Below are positions 1-7,612 of a stretch of 42,922 nt of DNA, in pieces; position 1 is the stretch's first letter, and every line of letters starts with the position of its first letter. Position numbers and translations under genes: made by a program. This DNA comes from Rhodospirillaceae bacterium UBA6219 (lineage in GTDB: Bacteria; Pseudomonadota; Alphaproteobacteria; Rhodospirillales; Magnetospirillaceae), in contig DISD01000025.1 of the NCBI GenBank assembly GCA_002435715.1, forward strand, positions 10,739-53,660, given 5' to 3'. A model generated the notes under the pieces. The model saw only the letters and a list, made by a program, of their open reading frames with translations, did not search any database and was not told the DNA's origin.

Positions 1-1
1 T

Positions 2-664
2 TTCGGCTATGCCCGTCAGGACCGCAAGTCCGGCCCGCGCACGCCCATCTCGGCCAAGCTGGTGGCCAACCTGATCACCACCGCCGGTGCCGACCGCGTG
101 GTGACGCTGGACCTGCATTCCGGCCAGATCCAGGGCTTCTTCGACATTCCGCTGGACAATCTGTACGCCGCCCCGGTGTTCACCAACGACATCCGCGCCC
201 GCTATGACAACGTCATGGTGGTGTCGCCCGACGTCGGCGGCGTGGTCCGGGCGCGCGCCATCGCCAAGCGCATCGACGCCGACCTGGCCATCATCGACAA
301 GCGCCGCGAACGTGCCGGCGTGTCGGAAGTGATGAACATCATCGGCGAGGTCAAGGGCCGTCGCTGCATCCTGGTCGACGACATCGTCGATTCCGCCGGC
401 ACCCTTTGCAACGCCGCCGAGGCGCTGATGAAGGCGGGAGCCGTGTCGGTTTCGGCCTATGTCACCCACGGCGTGCTGTCGGGCGGCGCGGTGGCCCGCG
501 TCACCTCGTCCCCCCTGGAGGAACTGGTGGTCACCGATTCCATCCCCGCCACCGAGGCGGTGAAGCTGGCCCACAACATCCGCCAGATCACCATCGCCCC
601 CTTGATGGCCGAATCCATCCAGCGCATTTCGGAAGAACGCTCGGTTTCCAGCCTGTTCGACTGA
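2..664 (+). CDS. prs: ribose-phosphate pyrophosphokinase, 3' part
   Basis: This is the C-terminal 220 residues of PRPP synthetase; the gene begins before the window. The enzyme transfers pyrophosphate from ATP to ribose 5-phosphate, giving the PRPP used for nucleotide, histidine and tryptophan synthesis in the cytoplasm. Visible family features are the flexible-loop segment RQDRKSGPRTPISAKL at the very start, the VVSPDVGGVVRA stretch, and the PRPP-binding loop ILVDDIVDSAGTL, where the two aspartates and the following S-A-G-T bind ribose phosphate. The frame is open from base 2 to a TGA at 662-664. A GTG-started reductase gene follows after 4 bases, so the two may be co-transcribed. Confidence 0.96.
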   Translation, partial: FGYARQDRKSGPRTPISAKLVANLITTAGADRVVTLDLHSGQIQGFFDIPLDNLYAAPVFTNDIRARYDNVMVVSPDVGGVVRARAIAKRIDADLAIIDKRRERAGVSEVMNIIGEVKGRRCILVDDIVDSAGTLCNAAEALMKAGAVSVSAYVTHGVLSGGAVARVTSSPLEELVVTDSIPATEAVKLAHNIRQITIAPLMAESIQRISEERSVSSLFD

Positions 665-668
665 TCCG

Positions 669-1187
669 GTGGCTTTGATCCGCGTCTTCATGGCCGCCAG
701 CATCGACGGTTATATCGCCGATACCGAGGGTGGAATCGGCTGGCTGGCGCCCTATGAAGATGCCGATTTCGGTTATGGCCAACTGATGGAACAGGTGGAA
801 TGCGTGGTGGTGGGCCGCACCACCTTCGACATGATCGCCGGCTTCGACCACTGGCCTTATGACGGAAAACGGGTGGTGGTGGTGACCCACCGCCCGCTTC
901 CTGCCGACGATTGTTCCGTCGAAGCTTTTGCCGGCGACGTCGCGGCATTGGCGGCCCGCTTGCGCCAGGAATGCCAAGGCGACATCTATGTGGATGGCGG
1001 GGCCCAGACCCTGCGCAGCTTCATCGATGCCGATCTGGTGGACCGTTTCGACCTGTTCACCCTGCCGGTGCTGCTGGGACGGGGCATTCCCCGCTTCCTG
1101 CCCTCCCCCCATCTCAGCCAGCTGCGCCTCGACTCATGCCAGGCCATGGATTTGGGGGTGGTGCGGACCAGCTATGTCCGCCCCTAA
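669..1187 (+). CDS. dihydrofolate reductase family protein (RibD C-terminal-like)
   Basis: A 172-residue protein of the dihydrofolate reductase/RibD C-terminal fold, probably an NADPH-dependent cytoplasmic reductase of unknown substrate. The opening RVFMAASIDGYIA matches the family's first strand and helix. VVVGRTTFDMI and the later IYVDGGAQTLRSFID match the nucleotide-binding elements (G-R-x-T and the G-G loop), and LPVLLGRGIPRF matches the C-terminal strand. The start is a GTG 4 bases after the prs stop without an obvious Shine-Dalgarno, which suggests translational coupling. An in-frame ATG at 690 would remove part of the first strand. The gene converges on the methyltransferase at 1199. 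It is not folA itself: the order of motifs fits the YyaP/RibD branch better. The true substrate is unknown. Confidence 0.8.
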   Translation: MALIRVFMAASIDGYIADTEGGIGWLAPYEDADFGYGQLMEQVECVVVGRTTFDMIAGFDHWPYDGKRVVVVTHRPLPADDCSVEAFAGDVAALAARLRQECQGDIYVDGGAQTLRSFIDADLVDRFDLFTLPVLLGRGIPRFLPSPHLSQLRLDSCQAMDLGVVRTSYVRP

Positions 1188-1204
1188 GCCCTAAGCGCCT
1201 AAGC
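1183..1204. repeat. three copies of heptamer CCTAAGC at convergent gene ends
   Basis: The heptamer CCTAAGC occurs at 1183-1189, 1190-1196 and 1198-1204. It spans the stop codon of the rightward reductase gene and the TAG stop of the leftward methyltransferase gene. The first copy supplies the TAA that ends the reductase. It may be only local slippage; no function is claimed. Confidence 0.6.
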
Positions 1205-1903
1205 CTTACGGCGCGTCATCCAGCCACCGAAACACAGCGCCCGGAAGAACGGCCGGGGGGCTTCGAACCCGGCTTGGTCCAGCAAGTCGGCCAAACGATC
1301 CTCGGTCACCGGATGAATGTTGCGGTCGACATGGCGGAATCCGCGCTCGATGTCTTCCGCCGGGATGTCGGCGGATTGCTGCAGATGTTCCCAGAACATC
1401 CGCAATTTCCCCTGCCACGGATCCCCCCAACCGGGACCGAACAGATCGGCCATCACCAGCGGCGCCCCCGGTTTCAGGTGTTCGGCGATGTCGGTCAGCA
1501 GCCCCAGCTTGGCACCGTCATCGGGCAGGAAATGCAGCACCAGCAACATGGTGGCAGCGTCGAAAGGCTCGAATTTCGGCAGTTCCGACACCTTGGACGG
1601 ATAAAGTCGCACCCGGGCGTTCAGCCCCATTTCGGCGACTTTCTGTTCGGCATGGGCCAGCATGTCGCCGGCCGGATCGACGCCGACCACGTGCAAAGCC
1701 GGGCAAGCCTGGGCCAGCGCCACGCATTCCACCCCGGTCCCGGCGCCGACCACCAGAACCCGGCCATGACCGCCGCTGCTTTCAGCCAGAACCATGCACG
1801 ACAATTGGTGCAGCGCTTCATAGCCCGGAATGGCGTCGCGAACCCGGCGGTCATAGGCCTGGGCTTTCTCGGCGTCGTAAAGGACTTTGACATCAGTGCT
1901 CAT
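1199..1903 (-). CDS. class I SAM-dependent methyltransferase
   Basis: A 234-residue Rossmann-fold methyltransferase. Motif I is VLVVGAGTGVECVALA near residues 49-64, followed by VVGVDPAGDML, where the acidic residue after the second strand would bind the ribose of S-adenosylmethionine. The segment FDAATMLLVLHFLPD matches motif IV and its following helix, and LKPGAPLVMADLFGP matches motif VI. The N-terminal part (YDRRVRDAIPGYEALHQL) resembles CmoA-like and YecO-like methyltransferases, but the substrate cannot be deduced. Its start overlaps the stop of trmL by 4 bases (1900-1903), so the two are translated from one message. It converges with the DHFR-like gene. Confidence 0.85.
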   Translation of the reverse strand: MSTDVKVLYDAEKAQAYDRRVRDAIPGYEALHQLSCMVLAESSGGHGRVLVVGAGTGVECVALAQACPALHVVGVDPAGDMLAHAEQKVAEMGLNARVRLYPSKVSELPKFEPFDAATMLLVLHFLPDDGAKLGLLTDIAEHLKPGAPLVMADLFGPGWGDPWQGKLRMFWEHLQQSADIPAEDIERGFRHVDRNIHPVTEDRLADLLDQAGFEAPRPFFRALCFGGWMTRRKA

Positions 1904-2373
1904 GACCCATTCTCCGGCGGATAGGCGTTCAATTGTCCCAAGGCTTGCCCCACCGCCAGGGCGGCGGCCAAAGCCACGTTCAGCGAACGAAGTCCCGCCG
2001 CCATGGGAATGCGCAAGCGGATGTCGGCTTGGGCGGCGATGTCGTCGGGGACCCCGGCGCTTTCACGCCCGACCATGATGACATCGCCGGGCTGGAAGGA
2101 AAAGCCGTCCAGTCGAACACCACCGGCGGTGGTCAGCAAAACCAGCCGCCCCTGGGATACGTTTTTGCGAAAGACACCAAAGGATTGATGGCGCGTCACC
2201 CGGGCATGGTCGACGTAATCCATGCCGGCGCGCCGCATGCGTTTTTCATCCCACAGAAAACCGCAGGGTTCGATGACATCCAAAGCAATTCCAAGACAGG
2301 CCGAAAGACGAATCAGGGTCCCGGCATTTTGTGGAATATCCGGCTGAAACAAAGCTAAACGCAACAAATCCAT
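1900..2373 (-). CDS. trmL: tRNA (cytidine/uridine 34-2'-O)-methyltransferase
   Basis: A 157-residue SPOUT-family methyltransferase, the usual length for TrmL, which methylates the ribose of the wobble nucleotide in two tRNA-Leu isoacceptors using SAM. The N-terminus LALFQPDIPQNAGTLIRLSA carries the N-x-G-x3-R pattern that binds tRNA and SAM. The knot region is seen as VGRESAGVPDD and IPMAAGLRSLNVALAAALA, where the S-L-N triplet is diagnostic. The ATG at 2373 is preceded at 7 bases by GAGGA. It is divergent from petA, an arrangement common in Rhodospirillales. The methyltransferase at 1199 overlaps its 3' end. Confidence 0.95.
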   Translation of the reverse strand: MDLLRLALFQPDIPQNAGTLIRLSACLGIALDVIEPCGFLWDEKRMRRAGMDYVDHARVTRHQSFGVFRKNVSQGRLVLLTTAGGVRLDGFSFQPGDVIMVGRESAGVPDDIAAQADIRLRIPMAAGLRSLNVALAAALAVGQALGQLNAYPPENGS

Positions 2374-2453
2374 AGAGAATCCTCAATCCACCACCCGTTC
2401 GGGCAGGCAACGTCCCATCTAAAGGAGACCGCCTTAATTAGTTGTCACTTATG

Positions 2454-2499
2454 TTCAATTGACTCCCCTGTTGAATCACAAGGGGCAATGTGGTTAATA
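2454..2499 (+). promoter_or_regulatory. petA leader: dyads and weak promoter
   Basis: The 160-base gap between trmL and petA is AT-richer than its surroundings. It holds the dyad TTCAA (2454-2458)/TTGAA (2471-2475) and the dyad CCCCT (2465-2469)/AGGGG (2481-2485). A possible promoter is TTGAAT at 2471-2476 with TTAATA at 2494-2499, 17 bases apart. The -35 match is fair and the -10 match is weak. An operator for a redox regulator is possible but not recognised. Confidence 0.3.
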
Positions 2500-2533
2500 G
2501 GGCCGCTTCCGCGGGCCAACAAGAGGTTAAGTC

Positions 2534-3088
2534 ATGGCTGATTCGGCTACGCATGCCCAGCCCTCGTCGACGGATGGGCAATCTCGGCGGGATTTCCTGC
2601 TGTATGCTACCATCGCTGTCGGCGCGGCAGGGACCGCCGCCGCCCTGTGGCCGTTCGTGCACAGCATGAACCCGGCCGCCGATACCCTGGCGATGTCCAC
2701 CACCGATGTGGATCTTGCCGCCATCCAACCCGGACAGGCGATCACCGTCGTTTGGCAGGGCAAGCCCGTCTTCGTGCGTCGCCGCACCGAAGAAGAGATT
2801 GCCATGGCCGTCAAGGACGACAGCGCCGATTTGCGCGACAAGGCGGCTGACGCCACCCGCGTGCAGAAGCCGGAATGGCTGATCCTGATCGGCGTCTGCA
2901 CCCACCTGGGTTGCGTTCCCCTGGGCCAGAAGGCTGCCGACCCCAAGGGTGACTTCGGCGGTTGGTTCTGCCCCTGCCACGGGTCCCACTACGACACGTC
3001 CGGACGTATCCGCAAGGGTCCGGCGCCGCTGAACCTGCCGGTGCCGAAGTACACCTTCACGTCCGACACCACCGTCCGCATCGGGTAA
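2534..3088 (+). CDS. petA: ubiquinol-cytochrome c reductase, Rieske iron-sulfur subunit
   Basis: The 184-residue Rieske subunit of the cytochrome bc1 complex, which takes electrons from quinol at the Qo site and passes them to cytochrome c1. A Tat-type signal anchor is visible (SRRDFLLYA at 17-25, then a hydrophobic helix to about 43), as expected for a protein exported folded with its cluster. The cluster ligands lie in CTHLGC (Cys122, His124, Cys127) and CPCHGS (Cys146, His149), with Cys127 and Cys148 available for the stabilising disulfide. The ATG follows AGAGG by 8 bases. It is first in petABC, with 9 bases to petB. Confidence 0.98.
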   Translation: MADSATHAQPSSTDGQSRRDFLLYATIAVGAAGTAAALWPFVHSMNPAADTLAMSTTDVDLAAIQPGQAITVVWQGKPVFVRRRTEEEIAMAVKDDSADLRDKAADATRVQKPEWLILIGVCTHLGCVPLGQKAADPKGDFGGWFCPCHGSHYDTSGRIRKGPAPLNLPVPKYTFTSDTTVRIG

Positions 3089-3097
3089 GGATCGACC

Positions 3098-4336
3098 ATG
3101 AGCGGTTTCCAAACCAACAACAAGGTGATCAGCTGGCTGGATCAGCGGCTGCCCATCTTCTCGATGATGCAGCATTCTGCCATCGACTATCCCACCCCCA
3201 GGAACCTGAACTACTGGTGGAACTTCGGCTCGTTGGCCGCGTTCGTGCTGGTGGTCATGCTGCTGACCGGCATCTTCCTGGTGATGAACTACTCGTCGCA
3301 CACCTCGCTGGCCTTCGACTCGGTCGAACGCATCATGCGTGACGTGAACTATGGCTGGCTGATCCGTTACCTGCACATGAACGGCGCCTCCATGTTCTTC
3401 ATCATGGTGTACATCCACATGTTCCGTAACCTGTATTACGGTTCGTACAAGGCCCCGCGTGAGGTGCTTTGGTGGGTCGGCATCCTGATCTATCTGGCGA
3501 TGATGGCCACCGGCTTCCTGGGCTACGTGCTGCCCTGGGGTCAGATGTCCTTCTGGGGCGCCACCGTGATCACCAACCTGTTCTCGGCCTTCCCGGTGGT
3601 GGGCGAGCACATCGTGACCCTGCTGTGGGGTGGCTTCTCGGTCGACAACCCGACCCTGAACCGCTTCTTCTCGCTGCACTACCTGCTGCCGTTCGTCATC
3701 GTCGGCCTGGTGGTGGTGCACGTCTGGGCCCTGCACACCGTCAAGTCCAACAACCCGCTGGGTGTGGAAATGAAGGGCGAAGCGGATTCCATCCCCTTCC
3801 ACCCCTACTACACCATCAAGGACCTGTTCGGCATCGGCGTGTTCCTGATGTTCTTCCTGGGCTTCGTGTTCTGGGCTCCGAACTTCTTCGGTGAACCCGA
3901 CAACTACATCCCGGCCAACCCGATGGTGACCCCGCCGCACATCGTGCCCGAATGGTACTACCTGCCGTTCTACGCGATCCTGCGTTCGTTCACCCTGGAC
4001 GTGTTCGGCATTCCGGCGAAGCTGCAGGGCGTGGTGGCGATGTTCTCGGCCATCATCATCTTGTTCTTCCTGCCCTGGCTGGACACCTCGAAGGTGCGCT
4101 CGGCCAAGTTCCGGCCGATCTACCGCCAGTTCTTCTGGCTGTTCCTGATCGACTGCCTGGTTCTGGGTTATGTCGGCGGCAAGCCGGCGGAAGAGCCGCT
4201 GGTGACCATCGGCCAGCTGTGCACCGCTTATTACTTCGCCCACTTCCTGATCATCATGCCGTTGCTGGGCAAGCTGGAAAAGCCCAAGGCCCTGCCGGCC
4301 AGCATCGCGGCTGCCGTGTTGAAGGAGAAGGCATAA
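3098..4336 (+). CDS. petB: cytochrome b subunit of the bc1 complex
   Basis: The 412-residue cytochrome b, a polytopic inner-membrane protein holding both b haems and the quinol oxidation and quinone reduction sites. The four axial histidines fall at His93, His107, His194 and His208, with the 13-residue spacing in each pair that defines the family. The Qo-site PEWY motif is present in the middle of the protein. At least eight hydrophobic helices can be seen. The length fits a bacterial-type fused cytochrome b rather than split b6/subunit IV. An AAGGA site lies 6 bases before the ATG. Its TAA overlaps the petC ATG by one base. Confidence 0.98.
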   Translation: MSGFQTNNKVISWLDQRLPIFSMMQHSAIDYPTPRNLNYWWNFGSLAAFVLVVMLLTGIFLVMNYSSHTSLAFDSVERIMRDVNYGWLIRYLHMNGASMFFIMVYIHMFRNLYYGSYKAPREVLWWVGILIYLAMMATGFLGYVLPWGQMSFWGATVITNLFSAFPVVGEHIVTLLWGGFSVDNPTLNRFFSLHYLLPFVIVGLVVVHVWALHTVKSNNPLGVEMKGEADSIPFHPYYTIKDLFGIGVFLMFFLGFVFWAPNFFGEPDNYIPANPMVTPPHIVPEWYYLPFYAILRSFTLDVFGIPAKLQGVVAMFSAIIILFFLPWLDTSKVRSAKFRPIYRQFFWLFLIDCLVLGYVGGKPAEEPLVTIGQLCTAYYFAHFLIIMPLLGKLEKPKALPASIAAAVLKEKA

Positions 4337-5103
4337 TGCGTAAGCTCATCCTTTCCGCCATCACGGCCGCCGGCTTGATGGCTTCCTCGGGCGCCGCCCT
4401 GGCGTCCGGCGGCGGCGAGCCGTTGATGAAGCCCGGCTTTTCCTGGGAAGGCTTTTTCGGTCGCTATGACCAAGCCCAGTTGAAGCGTGGTTTCGAAATC
4501 TTCAACGGCGTGTGCTCGAACTGCCATGGCCTGCGTCTGGTTGCTTATCGCAACCTGGCTGCGGTCGGGTTGACCGAGGACGAAATCAAGGCCGTCGCTT
4601 CGGCCCGCGAAATCGCCGACACCCCCAACGACGAAGGCGAAATCCGGATGCGTCCGGGCCGCCCGTCGGACAAGTACATCAACCCCTTCCCCAACGACAA
4701 GGCGGCGGCTTACGCCAATGGTGGCGCTTTGCCCCCGGATCTGTCGTTGATGGCCAAGGCCCGTGTCGGTGGTCCGAACTACATCTACTCGTTGATGCAG
4801 GGCTTCGTGGAAGAGGTGCCGGAAGGCCACTCGATCCCCGAAGGCAAGTATTTCAACAAGTACTTCCCCGGCAACGCCATCAGCATGCCCCCGCAGTTGA
4901 TGGAAGACCTGGTGACCTATACCGATGGCACGAAAGCCACCGTGGAACAGGAAGCCGCGGATATCAGCGCGTTCTTGAACTGGGCCGCCGAGCCCGAACT
5001 GAACGACCGCAAGTCCCTGGGTCTGAAGGTGATGATCTTCTTGGCGGTGTTCACTGCCTTGCTGTACGCGTTGAAGCGTCAGATCTGGAAGAACATCCAC
5101 TAA
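4336..5103 (+). CDS. petC: cytochrome c1
   Basis: A 255-residue cytochrome c1, the third subunit of the bc1 complex, which passes electrons from the Rieske centre to soluble cytochrome c. A cleavable signal peptide ends near ALASGG (residue 24). The c-type haem site is CSNCH (Cys60, Cys63, His64). A later MPPQL segment could supply the methionine ligand. A C-terminal helix (about 230-249) followed by KRQIWKNIH anchors the protein in the membrane with its haem domain in the periplasm. The start is fixed by AAGGAG 8 bases before the ATG, overlapping the petB stop by one base. A strong terminator follows at 5153. Confidence 0.97.
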   Translation: MRKLILSAITAAGLMASSGAALASGGGEPLMKPGFSWEGFFGRYDQAQLKRGFEIFNGVCSNCHGLRLVAYRNLAAVGLTEDEIKAVASAREIADTPNDEGEIRMRPGRPSDKYINPFPNDKAAAYANGGALPPDLSLMAKARVGGPNYIYSLMQGFVEEVPEGHSIPEGKYFNKYFPGNAISMPPQLMEDLVTYTDGTKATVEQEAADISAFLNWAAEPELNDRKSLGLKVMIFLAVFTALLYALKRQIWKNIH

Positions 5104-5152
5104 GTCCCCGGCCCTGCCGGACCGGCCCGCTTCGGCAGGGCGGGAACGAATT

Positions 5153-5187
5153 GGCCGCCATCCTTGCGATGGCGGCCTTTTTGTTTT
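5153..5187 (+). terminator. rho-independent terminator of petABC
   Basis: A perfect 10-base stem (5153-5162 with 5168-5177; arms GGCCGCCATC and GATGGCGGCC) with a 5-base loop, followed by TTTTTGTTTT. It is the most canonical terminator in the window. It ends only about 32 bases before the mtnP start codon. Confidence 0.92.
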
Positions 5188-5219
5188 AAGCCATCCAGGA
5201 CTTTTCCAAGGAGACCAGC

Positions 5220-6095
5220 ATGACCCAGCCCGTCCTCGGCATCATCGGCGGTTCCGGCGTCTACGACATCGATGGCCTGACCAACAAGCAATGGCGGCGC
5301 GTCGACAGCCCCTTCGGCGAGACTTCCGACGAATTCCTGTTCGGTGAACTGGACGGTCAGCAACTGGTCTTCCTGCCCCGCCACGGTCGTGGCCATCGCA
5401 TCCCGCCGTCGGAACTGAATTTCCGCGCCAATATCGACGCCCTGAAGCGGTCCGGTGTCACCGAAATCCTGTCGGTGTCGGCGGTGGGATCCTTGAAGGA
5501 AGAATTGCCGCCCGGCACCTTCGTCATCGTCGACCAATTCATCGACCGCACTTTCGCGCGGACCAAGTCGTTCTTCGAAACCGGCCTGGTCGCCCATGTC
5601 TCCATGGCCCATCCGGTGTGCGGCCGCCTGGGCGACATGGTGGAAAAGGCCGCCGAAGCCGCCGGCATCAAAGCGGTGCGTGGCGGCACCTATCTGGTGA
5701 TGGAAGGGCCGCAATTCTCCACCGTCGCCGAAAGCAACCTGTACCGCCAGTGGGGCTGCGACGTCATCGGCATGACCAACATGCCGGAAGCCAAATTGGC
5801 CCGCGAGGCCGAGATGTGCTACGCCAGCGTCGCCATGGTCACCGATTACGATTGCTGGCACCCCGATCACGACGCGGTGACGGTGGAACAGGTGGTCAAG
5901 GTGCTGTTGGAAAACGCCGACCGGGCCCGCGCCCTGGTCAAGGCGGTGGTGCCGCATGTGACTGAGCGCCATGCCCCCTGCGCCAAGGGCTGCCACACCG
6001 CCCTGGAACACGCCATCATCACCCACAAGGACAAGATCGATTCCGCGCTGGCCGCCAAGCTGGACGCGGTCGCCGGCCGGGTTTTGAAGCGCTAA
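5220..6095 (+). CDS. mtnP: S-methyl-5'-thioadenosine phosphorylase
   Basis: The 291-residue MTA phosphorylase, a purine nucleoside phosphorylase family enzyme that splits methylthioadenosine (the by-product of polyamine and homoserine-lactone synthesis) into adenine and methylthioribose 1-phosphate. The N-terminus LGIIGGSGVYDIDGL carries the phosphate-binding G-G-S-G loop. FLPRHGRGHRIPPSE matches the second phosphate contact. EGPQFSTVAESNLYR and the following GMTNMPEAKLAREAE match the purine/ribose site with the conserved Met. The ATG is preceded by AAGGAG. It is the first step of the pathway completed by mtnA and the aldolase downstream. Only about 32 bases separate it from the petC terminator, so its promoter must overlap that hairpin or it relies on read-through. 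Confidence 0.96.
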   Translation: MTQPVLGIIGGSGVYDIDGLTNKQWRRVDSPFGETSDEFLFGELDGQQLVFLPRHGRGHRIPPSELNFRANIDALKRSGVTEILSVSAVGSLKEELPPGTFVIVDQFIDRTFARTKSFFETGLVAHVSMAHPVCGRLGDMVEKAAEAAGIKAVRGGTYLVMEGPQFSTVAESNLYRQWGCDVIGMTNMPEAKLAREAEMCYASVAMVTDYDCWHPDHDAVTVEQVVKVLLENADRARALVKAVVPHVTERHAPCAKGCHTALEHAIITHKDKIDSALAAKLDAVAGRVLKR

Positions 6096-6283
6096 GTTTC
6101 CACCTCGGATTTGATCTGCGCGCGCGTGGCGCTGAGCACCATCTCAAGCGCCCGTTCGCTGCATTCCACATTGGCGTCACAGCCCCGTCGGGTCGCGCAC
6201 AGCAAAATCTGATGCAAGCCGTCCAGATCGTCTGGCTGGCCGCGCCCTTGTACCCATCCGCATTGGGGGCGTTGCGTATTCAT
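6092..6283 (-). CDS. small cysteine-containing hypothetical protein
   Basis: A 63-residue open frame on the opposite strand between mtnP and mtnA. I do not recognise it. Support for a real gene is the ATG at 6283 with GGAGG placed 5 bases upstream, and a tidy convergent end that overlaps the mtnP stop by 4 bases. Four cysteines (positions 8, 29, 35, 41) and one histidine (24) could bind a metal or form disulfides. The second half, from about residue 36, reads as a helix (CSERALEMVLSATRAQIKSE). There is no signal peptide or membrane segment. A strong hairpin lies just upstream at 6313-6345. A leaderless or non-coding explanation remains possible. Confidence 0.5.
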   Translation of the reverse strand: MNTQRPQCGWVQGRGQPDDLDGLHQILLCATRRGCDANVECSERALEMVLSATRAQIKSEVET

Positions 6284-6312
6284 CTCGCCCTCCGCCTTCC
6301 CGCCTTAACACG

Positions 6313-6345
6313 AAGAGGCGCCGACCCAACGGGTGCGCCTCTTCA
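6313..6345. terminator. long hairpin between mtnP and mtnA
   Basis: A perfect 10-base inverted repeat, GAAGAGGCGC and GCGCCTCTTC, encloses a second short stem ACCC/GGGT. It has no T-run on either side, so it is not a textbook terminator. It could be a transcript end or an RNA structure in the leader of mtnA (rightward) or of the 63-residue gene (leftward). Confidence 0.5.
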
Positions 6346-6387
6346 CAATCCGATGCTACCCCCCTTATCCAATGAGAGACATAGCCG

Positions 6388-6507
6388 CAAACGGATAAGT
6401 TCGTTTGTGCACATTCTTCACCTTTAGGATGTAGTGAATATAGCTGAGACATTGCACCTGAGTGGCAGCTTGCTTATGGTTCCCGGCGAACACAGCAGGA
6501 TAGTCCC
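6388..6507 (+). promoter_or_regulatory. mtnA upstream region
   Basis: The last 120 bases before mtnA are AT-richer than the neighbouring genes and contain the dyad CAAACG (6388-6393)/CGTTTG (6402-6407). This is the likely promoter and control region of mtnA and the aldolase. I looked for conserved SAM riboswitch cores and did not see one. AGGA lies about 8 bases before the ATG. Confidence 0.35.
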
Positions 6508-7611
6508 ATGAAGATCAACGGCACCCCGACGCGCACCATCTGGCTGGCCCAAGACGGCTGGGCGGTGGAAATCATCGACCAGACCCGCTTGCCCCACGAA
6601 CTGGTCACCGTGCGCCTGGAAAGCCTGGCCGACGCCGCCCACGCCATCAAGGCCATGCTGGTGCGCGGTGCCCCGTTGATCGGCGCCACCGCCGCCTATG
6701 GCATGGCGCTGGCGGCACGTGCCAATTCGTCCGATCTGGCCCTGACCGTCGCCTACAACATCCTGCACGCCACCCGGCCGACCGCCATCAACCTGAAATG
6801 GGCGCTGGACGAAATGATCGCCGCCTTGGGCAAGGTGGCGGAAGCCGACCGCGTCGCCACCGCCTATGCCCGCGCCGCCGAGATTTGCGACGAAGACGTC
6901 GCCATCAATTCCGCCATCGGCGAGAACGGCGCCAAGCTGATCGCCCAAGCCTGGGAACAAGCCAAGGCCAAGGGTGCCGAGCGGGTCAACGTGCTGACCC
7001 ATTGCAATGCCGGCTGGCTGGCGACGGTGGATTGGGGCACCGCTCTGGCCCCCGTCTACAAAGCCCATGATGCCGGCATCCCGGTCCATGTGTGGGTGGA
7101 CGAAACCCGCCCGCGCAACCAAGGCGCCAGCCTGACGGCGCGCGAACTGAACTGGCACGGCGTGCCGCATACGGTGATCGCCGACAATACCGGTGGCCAT
7201 CTGATGCAGCACGGCATGGTCGATCTGTGCATCGTCGGCACCGACCGCACCACCCGCCTGGGCGATGTCTGCAACAAGATCGGCACCTATCTGAAGGCCC
7301 TGGCGGCCAAGGACAACAATGTCCCCTTCTATGTGGCGTTGCCCAGCCCGACCATCGACTGGAAGGTGGCCGACGGGGTCAAGGAAATCCCCATCGAGGA
7401 ACGCGACGTCACCGAACAGACCCACATGACCGGCAAGACCGAAAGCGGTGCCATCGTCACCATCCAGGTCACCCCCGATGGCAGCCCGGCGGGCAATTGG
7501 GGCTTCGACGTCACCCCGGCCCGTCTGGTCAGCGGCTTGATCACCGAACGCGGCGTGTGCGCCGCCAGCCCGGACGGGCTGGCCACCCTGTTCCCGGAAA
7601 AGGTGGCCTAG
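6508..7611 (+). CDS. mtnA: methylthioribose-1-phosphate isomerase
   Basis: The 367-residue isomerase converts methylthioribose 1-phosphate (made by mtnP) to methylthioribulose 1-phosphate. The family signatures are all present: VRGAPLIGATAAYG (52-65), the THCNAG segment with catalytic Cys166, and GTDRTTRLGDVCNKIGTY with catalytic Asp246. The length is normal for bacterial MtnA and it is not an eIF2B regulatory subunit, since both catalytic residues are kept. The aldolase gene starts 1 base after its TAG, indicating a shared message. No mtnB/C/D/K-type genes are seen nearby. Confidence 0.96.
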   Translation: MKINGTPTRTIWLAQDGWAVEIIDQTRLPHELVTVRLESLADAAHAIKAMLVRGAPLIGATAAYGMALAARANSSDLALTVAYNILHATRPTAINLKWALDEMIAALGKVAEADRVATAYARAAEICDEDVAINSAIGENGAKLIAQAWEQAKAKGAERVNVLTHCNAGWLATVDWGTALAPVYKAHDAGIPVHVWVDETRPRNQGASLTARELNWHGVPHTVIADNTGGHLMQHGMVDLCIVGTDRTTRLGDVCNKIGTYLKALAAKDNNVPFYVALPSPTIDWKVADGVKEIPIEERDVTEQTHMTGKTESGAIVTIQVTPDGSPAGNWGFDVTPARLVSGLITERGVCAASPDGLATLFPEKVA

Positions 7612-7612
7612 G

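Noticed and set aside
2438..4243. A 601-residue open frame antisense to petA and petB
   Set aside because: It is the mirror of genuine bc1 genes in GC-rich DNA. Its sequence is dominated by His, Gly, Gln and Val runs typical of shadow frames, and no domain is visible.
6177..6452. A 91-residue leftward frame overlapping the small 63-residue gene
   Set aside because: No ribosome site, runs through the hairpin at 6313-6345, and competes with a frame that has a better start signal.
6284..6507. A SAM-type riboswitch before mtnA
   Set aside because: The pathway makes it plausible, but I could not find the conserved cores or pairings of known SAM riboswitches; only simple dyads are present.
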